A stretch of 64,000 bases of DNA from Nelumbo lutea (Eukaryota > Streptophyta > Magnoliopsida > Proteales > Nelumbonaceae), in NCBI GenBank assembly GCA_022828595.1, contig JAKGHH010000008.1:21072378-21136377 (forward strand), written 5' to 3'. How positions within the stretch are numbered: position 1 is the stretch's first letter; each line of letters opens with the position of its first letter. This document shows, piece by piece, positions 22,901 to 37,900 of this stretch. The notes beneath the pieces were generated by a model. The model ran no database searches and was not told the origin of the DNA. It saw nothing but the letters and a program-made list of their open reading frames with translations. Both the position numbers and the translations under genes were made by a program.

Positions 22901-25900
22901 CTGAGTGGTGGCTCGGTTGGCATGTTAGCTGGGTAGTCCCAGAAGAGACGCGGATACGAATGCCGCTATTACCACCTACGTTGAAAAAGTTAGTGTGTTG
23001 TGTTAAGTACCCAAAAAAAGGTAATACAATAATCATAATATCCAAATAAGGAAGCTTTTGCATCAGAAAATTTTGATACAGCTCCACATGTGCTTACTGG
23101 ATTCTGAATATTTATCAAACTACATCTTAAAAAATGTATTTCTTTCTCTTTTCTATTTTTTTTAATCTTTTGAAAAGTTTCCTTCTCTTTAAAGTTTAAA
23201 GTAGCAGATGCCCCAGTTTACTGACCACACATTGCCTGCTTATGTCTTTCAGCATATGAAAACTGTGATTTTAGGATTGATACCGGTACATGTAATAGAT
23301 CCTGAAAGAATATATTTATTTTTCAATGAGCAAATAGAAAAATGTATATCCAAATATTTAGTGCAGGATGTAATCTGCTTCCTTTAGTCTCTATCAGGTT
23401 TTGGTAGGCTACAAAGGTAAGACCTATTATTTCCAAATGAATCAAAATGCTTTTATTAAAGTATGGTGCTTTGAGATGCTTATTCTGGTCTCTATGGTGT
23501 ATCATTGACACATATTTCCTTTTGCGTAACTAGGTGAAATCACGACTAACAACTTATAAGAAAAATGCTGAAGCTATCTCTTCAACGTACTTGAATATAC
23601 TGAATAAGGTGGTTGCATATGTAATTTATAATTTTTTCCTTTAACCCATACATTATATGGAGATGTAAAGTAATTTTCACTTGTTTCAAAACTTACACAA
23701 ATACAGATAGATGGAAATCGTCCAAAAGATGTAGTTTTTGGGGAGATAGACTCTCTGCTGCTGCGACTGCAAAAGGATAAGGTGGAGACAAAAAAATTAG
23801 GTAATCTTGAAGTCAATATTCAATCATGTAAAATAGAATAACTTCATCTAGTAACTCTCTCTTTTCTTTTCAGTAACAAAAATTCTCAGTTAACAATTAA
23901 AAAGATGTCTATTAATACATAGAAGGGCACTACTCAATTCTGGTCCCAACTATCTGGAGTATTGGGAGGGGTGAACTGAATTTGGACCTAATATATGACA
24001 TTTTTTTAATTAAGTGGTTGCTCCCAGGCTTCAATTTTTCTTTTCATCCTTTTCAGCCTGAGGTTTTACCATAGTATCAAGCAATGGCCCCTTATCTAAT
24101 AACAGGTAGCATCTTTATATGTTATGCTTCAATGCTTTCTTTCCTTCAACATGCATCTCATGAATTATTTGTTATAACAACCAAAGAATTGGTGGATTTC
24201 GATTCATTGAATGGTAAGTTTGATGTAAGGTTATCAAGTGATTTATTTTGTTAAGCACATATATGTTTAGTTAACCAGTTTGTAACTCTAGTCAAAGTTA
24301 TTGTTGATTCATACCTTTTGGAGGGTTATACACTTGATTGTTGTTGTTGTTGTTGTTGTTATTATTATTATCAACACTTAGACCGGATTAGATGCTGGAT
24401 TGTGAAACTTGGGAATTAGAAGCCATTCCAGTTTATTGATATATTGGTTTTTCAAAATTCTAAAAAACTGGCAAACCAGTCAAAACACAGTGAGAACCAT
24501 TGAAAACCGGCTGGATTTCAATGATTTTCCTGGGTCACTAAATTACCACAAACTTCAAAATGAAAATAAGGAGACTTGACTTGTGAGTTGTGACTTCTTT
24601 GTTATGTACGTTAACATGCTACAATTAATCTATTATTCTACTTTGTCTCTTTAATATCTATATTGATTAAATTCATATTCATGAGGGTTAGGCAAAAGTT
24701 TTAGTGTCGACTGCCAACTTGATGCAACCCTCTTCCTTTATCCAAGCTTGGGACTAGTAGTGCAAGACAATACTTGAACTGGCAGATTTATCTATATTGA
24801 TTAAATATGTATGTATTTTTGAATAAAATGTGAGTTAGAAAACCTGAACTCTGGTCACTTGTATCAAAAGTCAAGAAATCAACCATCTAGCCATCACTTA
24901 CACATATATTGTAAAAACAGAAAATACTATATTATATTATTTATATGATCCGTTGTCAAATTGTTTGACATGGCGGTCAGACTGTCTGACCCATGACCTG
25001 ACAGGCATTTGTTTTAGTTTCTGGTCCATATTACAACATTGATCATCATCATCATTATTATTGTATATTGTTGTTGTTGTTGAGAATAAAAAAATCATGA
25101 ACCTTGATTTTTGTTGCCACAAGGACAAGGAAGGAGTCAGGACAGCATAGACATGGTGCTTTCCCCACTAGATATCAATCATCTGTCTGGATACAGGGGA
25201 GGTGTTAATGGTTAGGTGACCTAAGTTAGAGATAGGATTCTATGTTGGCTTTTAAATAGAGACCTAGGAAACTAGATGGTTGGTGCAAATCCATTCATAA
25301 CCATCTATATGGACTCTTTGAGAACATCACAGTACCTTCCATTTGTAATTTGGCATTTCATGACTTCATATAGAGCAGTATGATATTCTTCTGCTTATTT
25401 ACTATATAATTCTCCAAGAACTTTAGTTGAATGGTACTTTTATTAAATAAGTCTCTCTAATGTTCTTTGATGTGATTTTCATTTTTTATTAATAGTTTGA
25501 TAGCATTACATGTACATATACATGCCAGTACCAGCCATACCTAAAGTGATTTTGTTTTCTTTGACAAAGGTCGTTATCCAATGTTGGTCCCAGCTATCTA
25601 GGGTCTTGGGGGGGGGGGGGATAGACTAGGTATGGTCCTAGCTTTTGGCATTTTTTCACACATAGTGACCACCCTCAGACTTGAACCTGCATTCTCATGC
25701 TTGCTTGCCTGAGATGGGGTGATGTGAATGGCCCAATTTCCATCTTTTTATTCCCTTTATCTACATGAAGACAAAACAATTTCTTATTGCACATCATTTT
25801 CTGAATTAAGACTCAGTTGGAATTTGGGTTTTAGGAGAGGTTTAAGTGAGATTGAAATTATTTAGGCTCTTTCCCTCTTTGAGTTTATGGAAGGTGTTTG

Positions 25901-28900
25901 TCTTGGTCATTTATTCTATTGTGCTTAATTATTCAAAACATTGTTTTCAATTTCTTATAATTAGAGATATTTCCTTGTGAAATCAATTTGGGGGGGGGGG
26001 GCAGCCACCACTTAAAGTGAGGGGGTTTTTGTTGAGATGTATATATGAAAATAAATACTTGTGAGAATCTCTAGAAGAGAGGGTTGTTTTGGTGTCTATC
26101 ACTTCATACATGTTTTCTTTGTAGAGCCGGCTGACATTTAACTTACTACTTGCTAATCTCTTTTCCTTTTATATCGATCATGTGGGAACTTTTTTTCTTT
26201 CCTCTTTTTAGATGTAGGTGGTATCCTATAGGGTATGTGGGAAGTATGTTCAACAGCTTTTTTTCACCAAGAAAAATGAGGGATAAAATAATGTTTAGGG
26301 AAAACTTACTTTGAATGGTTTGGGAAGAAAGGAATGCTAGAATCATTATGGATAAAATCTATACAAAAGAAGCACCAATTGAAAGCATTTCTCTAAAGGT
26401 GCCTTGAAAATTGTTCAAATCATTCTCTACTAATGATATTATTTAAAATTGGAAAGCTGTAGCATGTTCATCATTGATAAAAAGTGATCACTATCTGATC
26501 CTGATCCCTTCAGCCATTAACCTCATAAAGTTAAACTTTGATGGCTGTAGTTTGGCTAATCCAGGGGATCTCATGGAATTGACATTGTGTTTAGAGATAC
26601 TTATGGAATGTATTATCATTCCATTAGGGAAGATTGATGGCTGTGTTGGACAAGCAAGAAGGGAGTGAAGACCAAAAATAAAATTCAGAGAGGTGATGAG
26701 GAATAGTTGTGTTGTTAAAGAGTGGAGGAAGATTAAGAAAAGAAAGTTGAAAATGACTCTAGGTTCTCAAGGAGAAGAGGTTCGGTTAGGCTGGGAAGCG
26801 GTGGAAGAAGAGATTGAAGTCGATGAAAGGGATGATAAAGACCAAGAAGATAAGGAGGTGGTTCTTGATCAAGTGAGGAAGGTGGAGAGCAATTTGCATG
26901 AAAAGCATTTTTGGAATTGGAAAAGAATATGCCTATGCATTCTGTACAATTGGAGTCTTACTGGAAAGGTGTTTTGGATCTTGGGTGATGGTTTTAGAAT
27001 GCTGATTGGGTGTTTGCTGCAAAAGGCTAGAGCAGGGATCTATTTTTGTAAAAGGTTGGGAAAGAGCTAAAAGTTGTTCTTTAAAATATTTGTTAGGAGG
27101 GTGTTGAGCTTTTCTCTTTTTTCTTCTGGGTGATATCTTATCACCTTTGTTTGTACTTCTGTCTTTCTTTTGAATATATTTTTCTTTTCATTTATTACCA
27201 AAAAAAGTGTTGTATGAGCAAGGAGTTGGGGAGTCTTTACAGTTTACATATAATGGTGGAAGGGGATTCAAAGTAGTAGTGGGTTCGTTTAAGCAAAATA
27301 GTACGGGCCCATGGTTACATAGGCATGTAATTAAGGTAAAACAAGTGGCTGAGGAAATAAATGTTACTTCTAAAGATCATCCAATAGTATGTTTGACATG
27401 CTGGCAAGACAAGGAGTGAACAGGGATCAATTCTACTGTTTTTTTGGGAGGGGGTTAATTTTCAAGGGGGAATTTTGTAACTAATGAATTAAAAAGTAGC
27501 AACTGAGGGATGCATAGCAGTGCTAGCCAATTCTGAGGCATGCTTGGCACAACATGTATATTTCATTTTCAATTATTTATAAACTGATCAGTTACTGATA
27601 AAAAATATCTCCTATGATTTTGGAATTGCAGTTTTATGTAATATTTGCTAATCTTTGTATCTATGGATTTCAATATTACTTTGCGTTTTCCATATGGGAT
27701 GGTCACTATGTATTACACAACATTTTTGGCAATACTGAGGGTGGGCCTTGGTGCAATTGTTGGGTGCTCCATTGTAACCTGGGCTACCAGGGTTCAAATC
27801 TTGGAAACAACCTCTCTGTATGTGCAGGGGTAAGGCTGTCTACATTTGTCCCTCCCCAAACCCCGCAATGGTGGGAGCCTCATGCACTGGGCTGCCCTTT
27901 TAGAACTTTGAATTTTTAAACCATCAAATTTATCTCATTTTGCTTCTTTTTTATTTAGGAATATCAATTCCTGAAAGTGACATTCATTCAAGTTTGGTGT
28001 CTTCAAGTCCGGTATGTAATTTCTTTTCCCTTGTTAATTGGTTGGTCAGTAATACTCTGCTTTCAAATATTCCCATATGTCAAATTGTATAAAATGAACC
28101 CATAACTCCTGCAGCTTGGTTTTTCCTTATTTTTGAAAGCTTCTTCCAGGATAATTGGAGAGGAATTCCTACTCGATTGAATAATATTCCTCATTCTAGA
28201 GAAATAAGAAAGTATTTCTATGATGATGTGCTACAAGCTACCCAAAGGGCCATTAATGATGGAAGAATTCGATTGAAGGTCAGATATTTCTCACCTTGGC
28301 TTTTAGATGGGAAGCCAAACTACTGAATCTGTGATTCCATTTAGTAGTTACCCTTGATTTTTCAATGTTAGTAGTTCATTCTATTTCTTTTGTTAAATGC
28401 ATTGGGTTCCTCATAGTACTCTTTCATGCATGTACCTTCTATGAATGATAAGTTTTGAGGCTATTACATATAAAACATGTAATCATCTCAAGAATTATCA
28501 AGCTATGCTTTGACTGAATAATCATGTTCTATAATTTGGTAAAAACAAATATGTGATGTAGGATAGATAAGAACTCCCCAGCACCAGATACAACTATTTC
28601 CCCTAGAATGGCACCTCCCATAAACTCAAAACTCTAAAGGAGGGCACTGGCATAGAAACTAATCCCATACTGTCAATTTCCAGATGTTACAGTAATGCAT
28701 CACACTGAAGCCACAACTAACCATGGGAACAACCATGAAGCATGGACAATCTCAAACACCACAAAATTGTAACCTTTTACTCCAACCCCCTACAAGCCCC
28801 TAAAATTACAATAGAATCAATTGCATTACTTCTCTGGACTTTATCCCCACTAGAAAAACTTGTATCCTTAACTTCATGTATTGAGGGCCCTCTTTAGTAT

Positions 28901-31900
28901 ACTTTCAATCTGAAACTGAGTTCAGATCTCACACTTTCAACATTAGGGTCAAAATGACATTATTATTATAACTCCTTGTTTTATCCCTTTCATCTGCCTG
29001 CTTTGAAAATCCAGATGCACGTTGATCCCCTTCGGTGAAGCATGCTGCCGGCTTCTAACTCCAGACTCCTAAACCACTTGGAAAATCTAGTTGCTAATTC
29101 TACATGTATTGTATGAGGATCATGCAATATACATTTTCTTTTCTTTTCTTTTCTTTTCTTTTGGGTGAGGAGGGGCATTGAAACTGGTGATATGTGTAAC
29201 CTCAGTAAAATAGAAAACCTAACATTGTCCATTTTATTCAAGGGTGAAAATGGTAATAATTTTTTATTTTAGTAGTATGGCCCATGCAAGTAAGCAAAGC
29301 TGATAAGGATGAGTCTTATATACTGGTTTATGGTTGTTATTATGTTCCAATCCATACTCAGTTGTTTCAAGGAAATCCTCCCTCCCCTCAATTAGTTTAT
29401 AATTTATGAAAATTCTGCTATCAGGAGTCTTTTAAATTTAGTTTGAGTTTACATGACAATTTGTATTGGCAGGTGGAAATTAGCATTCCAGAGCTGAATC
29501 CAGAAATGGTAGGACAGTTTATCTGTTTATTTTCTTTTTTTTTCTCTTTCTTTCTTTGGTGGAGAGGGAGGAGGGCCTTGTGAATTAAAACACCTTATCA
29601 TGCACAGGATGTTTATCGAATTGGTACTTTAATGGAACTTGTTCGGGTTCTTGCTCTTTCATTTGCTGATGATGGAAAACGTGTGAAGGTATATATAGTT
29701 GTACCTTGCCAGTGAAATCATGGATCAATGGAGAAGCAGTTGATAGTTTTTGATTGATGAAACTTTTACCTTTCAGGTTTGTGTTCAAGGATCAATGGGA
29801 GAAGGTGCACTTTCTGGGATGCCATTGCAGCTTGCTGGAAGTCGAAATATTTTGGAGTTCATGGATTGGGGGGATTATGGTGCCAAGGGGACCTTTATCA
29901 ACATTGGTTCTATAGGTTTGGGACCCAGATTTTATGTGAAAATTTTAATGTAGTCTAGTTTATACTAATCATAATTCAATTCTCTTAAACATGTTAATTC
30001 ATGATGGATGTTTGCTTCATTCCCAACATTCCTTTTAAATGGATAACTAAGAAAATGTGCATATAATATGGATATTTTCCTTGTCCAAAAATCAATGTAG
30101 CATAAATGTTTTATAATTGTAGGTGCGAAAGAGGTTAGTGAACAAGATGACATATTTATTCTGGTGGCACCTCAAAATGCTGTTGGAAATTGCATTATTG
30201 ATGTGAGTAACTTTCTCTTCATAATGATTTTTGGAGTATGCGCACTACATGTTCTAGTTTTGCCTTTTTTTTTCCCTTTTACCAATTGTAAAGTTATGCA
30301 GGATCTAAAAGCTATGACTGATGCTGCTGGTAGCAAACCTGTTATTCTTATCAATCCAAGGCTCAAGGTTGTATTTCTTACAGTATTTTAATCACTTAAC
30401 TTTATATTTCATGCATTATATGAATACCTTTATCTGTGCATATACATTTGTATGTGTGTAAATGTATCAAACATGCATGTGATAGTTGGTGCAACCTAAA
30501 GTGCATCTCAATATAAAGATCAATCTACAAACAACCATAAGATCATCATCATTATCTAAGCCTTGTCCCAATTATATGGGTCAGCTACATAAATCTTGTT
30601 TCACCATTCCTTTATGTTCAGTGATATTTTTTTTTGAAAAGGTTGTAATCATTCATGGAGAGAGAGAGACGAGAGAGAGAAAGAGAAGAGAAGAGAAGAG
30701 AAGAGAGAAAAGAGGAGAAGAGGAAGATATGATTGAGAGACAAAAAAAACTATTCTGGCTGCCGCCAGTTTAGTTATTTATATTAACTTAATATAAAAGG
30801 AATAGGAGATTACAAGTATGCCCCTGGCGGCACTCCTAGTAACAAACTAATAAGAAAGAAAGAAACTAACTGGCTGACAGCATCTTAGACTGACAGCACA
30901 CTAACAGCAACTGGAAAATAACAATTAAATAATCCTCACAACACTCCCCCTCAAGTTGGGCTGAATATGTCTATCATGCCCAGCTTGTCACATAACTCAT
31001 TGTTTCGCGAGTATGGAAGTCCTTTTGTGAGGACATCAGCGAGTTGTTCCTTGGAGTTGACATAAGGGATGCAAATTTCCCTTTTTTCCAATTTTTCCCT
31101 TATGAAGTGTTTGTCCACCTAAATGTGCTTGGTCCTCTCATGTAGGACAGGTTTGTTGGTGATGTTTATGGCTTCCTTGTTGTCATAGTAAAGAGACAGA
31201 GAATTATGAAAAACAACTCCAATCTACCCTAGAAGATGTTTTAGCCAAAGGACTTCAGCCACCCCATGTGTCATAGCTCTATATTCAGCTTCAGCACTTG
31301 ACCTTGCTACCACACTTTGTTTCTTGCTTTTCCAGGTCACTAGGTTTCCTTCCACAAATGTGCAATACTCACTTATGGACTTTCTATCATCCACAGCACC
31401 TGCCCAATCAGCATCTGTAAAGACTTCCACCTTTAGGTGATTATGTTTACTGAATAGTAGACCTGTTCCGGGATACTTTTTTAAGTATCTAAGAACTCTC
31501 TCTACTGCCTCCATGTGTGGTTTCTTAGGAGAGTGCATGAATTGGCTTAGAACCCCAATTGAATAGGCAATGTTTGGACGGGTCATGGACAAATAAATCA
31601 ACTTTCCCACTAACCTTTGGAACTATTTCACATCTTTCAGAGGTTCACCATCACAGTCACCCAACTTGTGATCAGCATCCATGGGAGTATCTACTGGCCT
31701 TGCGCCTAATTTGCCAGTGTCTTGTAATAGATCAAGGGTGTATTTCCTTTGAGAAATGAAGATACCTCTTTCTGAGCGGGCAACTTCAATTCCAAGGAAA
31801 TACTTCAGGGGACCTAAATCTTTCACTTCAAATTTAGATGCAAGGAATTGTTTCAATTTTTGTATTTCTGAACTCCAATTTCCTGTAATGATGATATCAT

Positions 31901-34900
31901 CTACATACCATATCAATACAGCAACCTGTTCTTGACATCTCTTCACAAAGAGTGTGTGATCAGACTAACATTGTTTGAAGCCTACCTGCTGAACTTCCAT
32001 GTGAAACTTACTGAACCAAGCTCTGGGAGATTGTTTTAAACCATAAAGAGAATTTCTCAGCTTGCACACCTTATTTTCACTTCCTTTAGCACAGAATCCA
32101 GGGGGTTGAACCATGTATACTTCCTCCTCTTGGTCACCATTTAAAAAAGCATTCTTTATGTTCAATTGATGCAATTCCCAGTCAAGGTTAGTAGCTAATG
32201 ATAGGAGGACCCTAATTGAGTTCATCTTAGCTACTGGAGCAAAAGTCTCATCATAGTCAACCCTGTACACTTGAGTGTACCCTTTGGCTACTAATCTTGC
32301 TTTGTACCTTTCAACTGTCCCGTTTGCCTTGTGTTTAACTGTAAACACCCACTGGGTCTTTCCCCCTTGGAAGATCCACCAATTCCCAAGTTTGATTTTT
32401 ATGAAGGGCATTAATCTCCTCCTTCATAGCATCTGTCCATTCAGGGCATTTTAAGGCTTCAGCAACATTTATGGGAACAAGAATGCAATCAATTGCAGAT
32501 AAAAAGGATCGGTATGAGGGGGAAATGTGATTATAGGAGACATACTGGGTAATGGGGTGTTTGGTAGTGCATGACCTAACTCCCTTTCTTTGAGCAATAG
32601 GAATGTCAAGGTCATCCACAGTAGGAGTAGGAGTATCAATAGGTGTAATAGGGTTTGGGCTTACCTCCTGGGAGGCTAACAATGTTGGTTGCTCAATGTT
32701 TGGCTACTCCACATCTCTATCACATTGCTGATCTCTACGGCGTGTACGTTGGAAGACACGAAAGGGAGCAAGGTCCAGAATAGGAGGAAGAGAGACTTGG
32801 CGGACCTGAACCTGCTTTTCCTCTTCCACACTACTACTCTCCCCCTGAGGAGAAGTAGGGAAGAACGGTTCAGACTCAAAGAAGGACACATCCATAGACA
32901 CAAAAAACTTATGACTAGCGGGATCAAAGCACCGATACCCTTTTTGAGAGGAGGGATACCCTAGAAAGATACAAGGAATGGACCGAGGGTCTAACTTACC
33001 TCGAGGCGGAGACAAATCATGGACAAAGGCACGACAACCAAAAACTCTCATGGGAATGGAAAATAAAGGGGACTGAGGGAACAACAACTAATGAAGGGCA
33101 ATGTAGTTCAGCACTCTGGAGGGCATGCGATTGATGACATAAGCAGCTGCAAGTATAGCATCCATCCAAAACCTTTTTGGAACATTCATGTGTAACATCA
33201 TCCCACGAGCTACCTCAAGGAGGTGTCTGTTTTTTCTTTCTGCAACACCATTTGGTTGTGGTGTTCTTACGTATGAGCTCCTATGAATAGATCCATGGGA
33301 GGCAAAGAACTCATTGAGCTCACCATGGAAATATTCTTTTGCATTGTTTGATTGGAAGATCTGTATTTCAACATGGAATTGCATAAATACCATCATCTGG
33401 AAGTCTTTCACAATCTTTGGAACTTCGTCTCTACTACGCTTAGGGAATACCCATGTATAGCGAGAGAAGTCATTGATCAATGTGATAAAGTACTTATATC
33501 CGCCTTTAGAGATTATAGTAGTAGGCCCCCGTACATCAGAATACACAACATGAAAATGAACACTTGATCTTTTTATATTTGAGTGAAAAATTGTTCTACA
33601 TTGTTTGCTCAGCTGACACATTTGACACTGGAACTCTGACACTGAACATGACTTACATAAAACCGGAAAAACAAACTTTACTATTTCAAAAGAAACATGA
33701 CCTAACCGACTATGCCACAAAAAAATTTGACTCTTATTTGATTGACTATATGACTCTGAGGATGACACCAAGAGACCAACTTTGTTGTCGAGAATGTAGA
33801 GACCATCCACTAGGCTCCCTCTACCAATCGTCCTCCCAGAAGTTAGATCTTGAAAAACACATGAACCAGGAAAAAATGTTACACTACAGAAAGAGTTTGT
33901 GACACTACTGATTGAAGGCAAATTTATAGGAAGTTGAGGGACATGCAATACACAATTCAGGTTAAGGCCATGGGGAAGAGATATTGATCCTTGGCTTGCA
34001 ATGGAGGAGAATGATCCATCTGCAAGCTTCACTTTATCCCTTCCTGACAAAAGGCTATAAGTCTGAAACAAGTTCGGCTTACCAGTCATGTTAAAGGCTC
34101 CTAAGTCAATGATCCAAGGGGAACCAGTGGTAGTGGTGACATGGAATGCAGAAGCTGCATTACCTGATGCAGATGCAAATGAAGTAGGAGTACTAGTGAC
34201 TGAACTATCCATCTGTCGCAAAGCCCTACCATATGACTCCAAGTGGTCTCTGAAGGAATTCGTGATATCTTCCTTGGGGTCAGAATTAGTAAGGTGGTCC
34301 CGGGTAGTACCAACAACTTGAGTATCTTGGGTTGCCACATGTGCTGCATTATGTGTTGTGTTCTTCTTCTTTTGACCTTGCCCTTTACCCTGCTCTTGGT
34401 TCTTCACTGCCCACTTGGGTTTTCCGTGAATGTCCCAACATGTGTCATGTGTATGTTGTGAGTGCCGACAGTGGGTACAAAACAACTTGTCTTTATCATC
34501 AGCCTTCTTGTTGTCACTTTTCTTCCCCATGTTGTTATTACTCATTGCAGCCAATGCAACTTGTTGCTCCCCCTCGGTTGTAACCATCACACTCCGCCTA
34601 CTTTCTTCAGATTGAACAAGGGCATATACCTCGTGAACCAACGACAACTCTTTACTTCCTAAGATCTGAACTTTCAAGGGTTCATAGACAGGGTTCAGTC
34701 CCAACAAGAAGGCAAACACACGCTGCTGAGAAACCAGCTTCCTGTGTGCCTTAGCATTATCATCATGTTTCCACTCTATAGCCTGATAATGATCCAATTC
34801 TTTCCATACAGAAGTAAGGGATGAATAGTAGGTAGACAAACTACGATTTCCCCGTTTACAGGTTGAGGATTCAGCTTGCAACTGGTAAACCTTGGCATAA

Positions 34901-37900
34901 TGCCTTTGCTCATAATAGGTGGTTTTGGCCTGTTCCCAAATCTCAATAGCGATGTCTGCCCTCATAAAGTTCTTCTCCACATCAGGTTCCATGGCTGCAA
35001 GGAGCCAAGACATCACCATACTGTTTTCTTGGTCCCACCTATCATGTTCAGCTGTCTCACTCCTGGGTTCTTTCACCCTTCCATTTATGTAACCAGCTTT
35101 TCCCCTTGCTGTTACATAAAGTTTTACACTTTTAGCCCACTCCAAGTAGTTTAGACCATTTAAAGGGGTAATGGGCATGGGGAACATCATGTTTTCACTA
35201 CCCATACCAGTTGTGCTGTGGGTTGGTGTAATCCCCGATGAAGTTGAATCACAGTTTCATTGAGGAAAAAGGAAGGAAGGGGAGGAGAACTGACCGAGAA
35301 CTCTTTAGGTTGGTTTGGGGACTCATTGATAGGGTAGGTGACTCTAGTAGCAGGGTACAGGGACTAGGAGGCAGAAATAACTTATTCTTACCCCCATGTC
35401 AAACCTAAAGATAATTTCTTGGAATGTTAGAGGCCTAAACTCGGGAAGGAAGAGAATGCTCATTTGCTCTTTTTTGAATAAATGGCAGCCAGATGTGCTG
35501 TGTTTACAGGAATCAAAACTTCAGCAGGTGGATGCTTTCTTAGTAAGAAACATTTGGGGTCAAAGGCGTTGTGATTGGTTTGCTCTTCTAGCTATAGGCA
35601 CGACAGGTGGAATTCTGGTGATTTGGAACAGTGACACCATAGAAGTAACTGACGACCGGATCAGGGAATTTTCAGTCTCTTTGAAATTTAAGATGTTAGT
35701 TGGGGGCTTCTTGGGATTGTTGACCTCAGTTTATGGGCCTATTGATGCTGGTAACAGACCAAGATTTTGGAATGAGCTAAATGCATTCAGAGAGGGAGAC
35801 TCCTCCACCCCTTGGTGCATAGGAGGGGATATTAGTACCATCAGATTTTCCTCGGAGAAAAATGGACAGGCTAGAAGAGACAGAGGTATGAGAGGCTTTG
35901 CAAGTTTTGTACAGTGGTGGGGATTGATGGACTTGCCTTTGGCTGGTGCTAATTGTACTTGGATAAATAACCAGGCTGCTCCTTCCTTATTAAAGTTGGA
36001 TCGCTTCCTTATCTCCCCTGACTGGGAGGACAGCTTCCCCAATCTAATCCAGTCAGTCCTCCCCAGATCCATTTCAGACCATACCCCCTTCTCCTAGACA
36101 GTGGAGGGATGCCTCCTCCATGGGGCCCTTTTAGGTTCGAGCACATGTGGTTAAAAGAGATGGTTTCATGAACTTGATTCAGGGATGGTGGGTAAACATG
36201 AATTTCATGGGTTCATCTAGCCATGTTTTCCATCTAAAACTGAAGGAAGTGAAACAAAAAATTGAAGTTTGGAATAAAGAAGTTTTTAAAGGAGTTGAGT
36301 CCAAAAAGCTAAGTATCTTTAGCAAATTGTTGACCTGGATTTGGAGGAGGAAAGAAGCCCTATGAGTGAAGAAAACAGGAAAAAAGGTCCCAAGCCAAGC
36401 TGATTTTTGATAAACTTTTAGTTCAGGAGGAGGTTACATGGAGGCAGCGGTCCCAGGACCTATGGATGAAAGAAGGTGACAACAACACTGGTTTTTTCCA
36501 CAAAATGGTTAATGCTAGAAGGCACATAACAGTATTAAATATTTGAAAGTAAATGGGAAGTGTTGGAAAAGGACAACAGAATTAAAAATGCCGTAGTGGG
36601 TTACTATTCAGATCTGTATAAAGAAAGGTGGAAAAAAAGGCCAAGATTGGATGGTCTTGATATTAACAGAATTTATGAAGAAGATGCTGCTGATTTAGAG
36701 AAACCTTTCTCAGAGGAAGAAATCAGGGAGGCTATCTTTCAAATGGAGGGGGATAAAGCCCCAGGCCCAGATGGCTTTACTTTGGAGTTCTATAAACTGG
36801 GTTGGCAGTTCATCAAGCAGGACTTGCTGAAGGTCTTTGCAGAGTTCATCAAGGTGTCTCAACTCAACTTTTATCACCTTGGTTCCTAAGAAGGAAGGGG
36901 TCTTGGAGTTGAATGATTACAGCCATCAGTCTCTTAGGGTGTGTTTATAAAATACTATAAAAAGTTGTAGCTTCAAGAAGAGGGTGATAGGCAAGATCAT
37001 CTCTCCCTCCCAAGGTGCTTTTGTAGAAGGGAGACAGATTCTTGATGGGGTCCTCATTGCTAATGAGTTGTTGACTCACGTAGAAGGGAAGGTAGAGAGG
37101 GGTTGATTCTCAAGTGAATATAGAAAAGTCTTTTGATCATGTTGGTTGGAATTTCCTGGACTATATGCTCTCCAGAATGAACTTCAATTCCAAGTGGTGA
37201 AATTGGATCAAGGTCTGTGTTACCACTCCCACTTTCTTAGTCCTCCTCAATGGTGTTTCCTATGGAAGATTCAAAGCTCAAGGGGCTTAAGGCAAGGAGA
37301 CCCTTTGTCTCCTTTCCTTTTTAATATAATAATGGAAGCCTTAAGTAAGCTCACCTGTAGGGAAACAGATAGTGGTCTCCTTCATGGGTTTAAAGTTGGT
37401 GAGAGAGGTGATCAGATCTCTTTACTTCAATTTGTTGATGACACCATCTTCTTCTATGACTGCTCTTCTGATCAGCTGGTCTCTTTGGGTTACATTCTTA
37501 GATGGTTTGAAGCAGTTTCAAGTCTCAAAATTAACCTATTTAAGAGTGAATTATTGAAGACAAAGGAGGGTCTTCCTGATCCCAGTATGACTTACCTTTG
37601 CCTTCCCTTGGGAGCCAAAAGCAATTCTAAGAAGATTTGGTATCCGGTTATTGACAGATTTGACAGAAAACTGTCAATGTGGAAATCTAAATACTTATCA
37701 AAAGGAGGTAAGCCCACTCTTCTTATGGGTTGGGTGGAGGGATAACTTCAAGTTTAATATAATGAGCTGGAAATCAGTGTTCAAATCAAGGAGAACTGGT
37801 GGTTTAGGAATCAGAAATATTAAAACTGTTAATAAGGCTCTTCTTGGTAAATGGTGTTGGAGATTCAGCAAAGAGAGGAATAGCCTCTGGAGAAGAACCA

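Larger units (their letters stand above)
30644..35260 (-). mobile_element. Copia element B (antisense), 5' LTR missing
   Basis: A Ty1/Copia element in intron 14, opposite to the gene. The 3' LTR (about 30644-30943) and polypurine tract complement (CTCCCCCTCAAG, 30944-30955) are present, followed by RNase H, RT, integrase, protease and gag up to an ATG at 35205. Upstream of gag only about 50 bp of leader can be recognised. The primer-binding site and 5' LTR are absent and LINE-type sequence follows. No target duplication can be assigned. The right boundary is approximate. Confidence 0.85.

Noticed and set aside
22897..23019. A tRNA gene
   Set aside because: A and B box-like words are present, but there is no cloverleaf. 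The A tail and 16-bp duplication show a SINE.
33564..33902. Plus-strand frame of 112 codons over Copia B
   Set aside because: Antisense shadow of the element's integrase and pre-integrase region.
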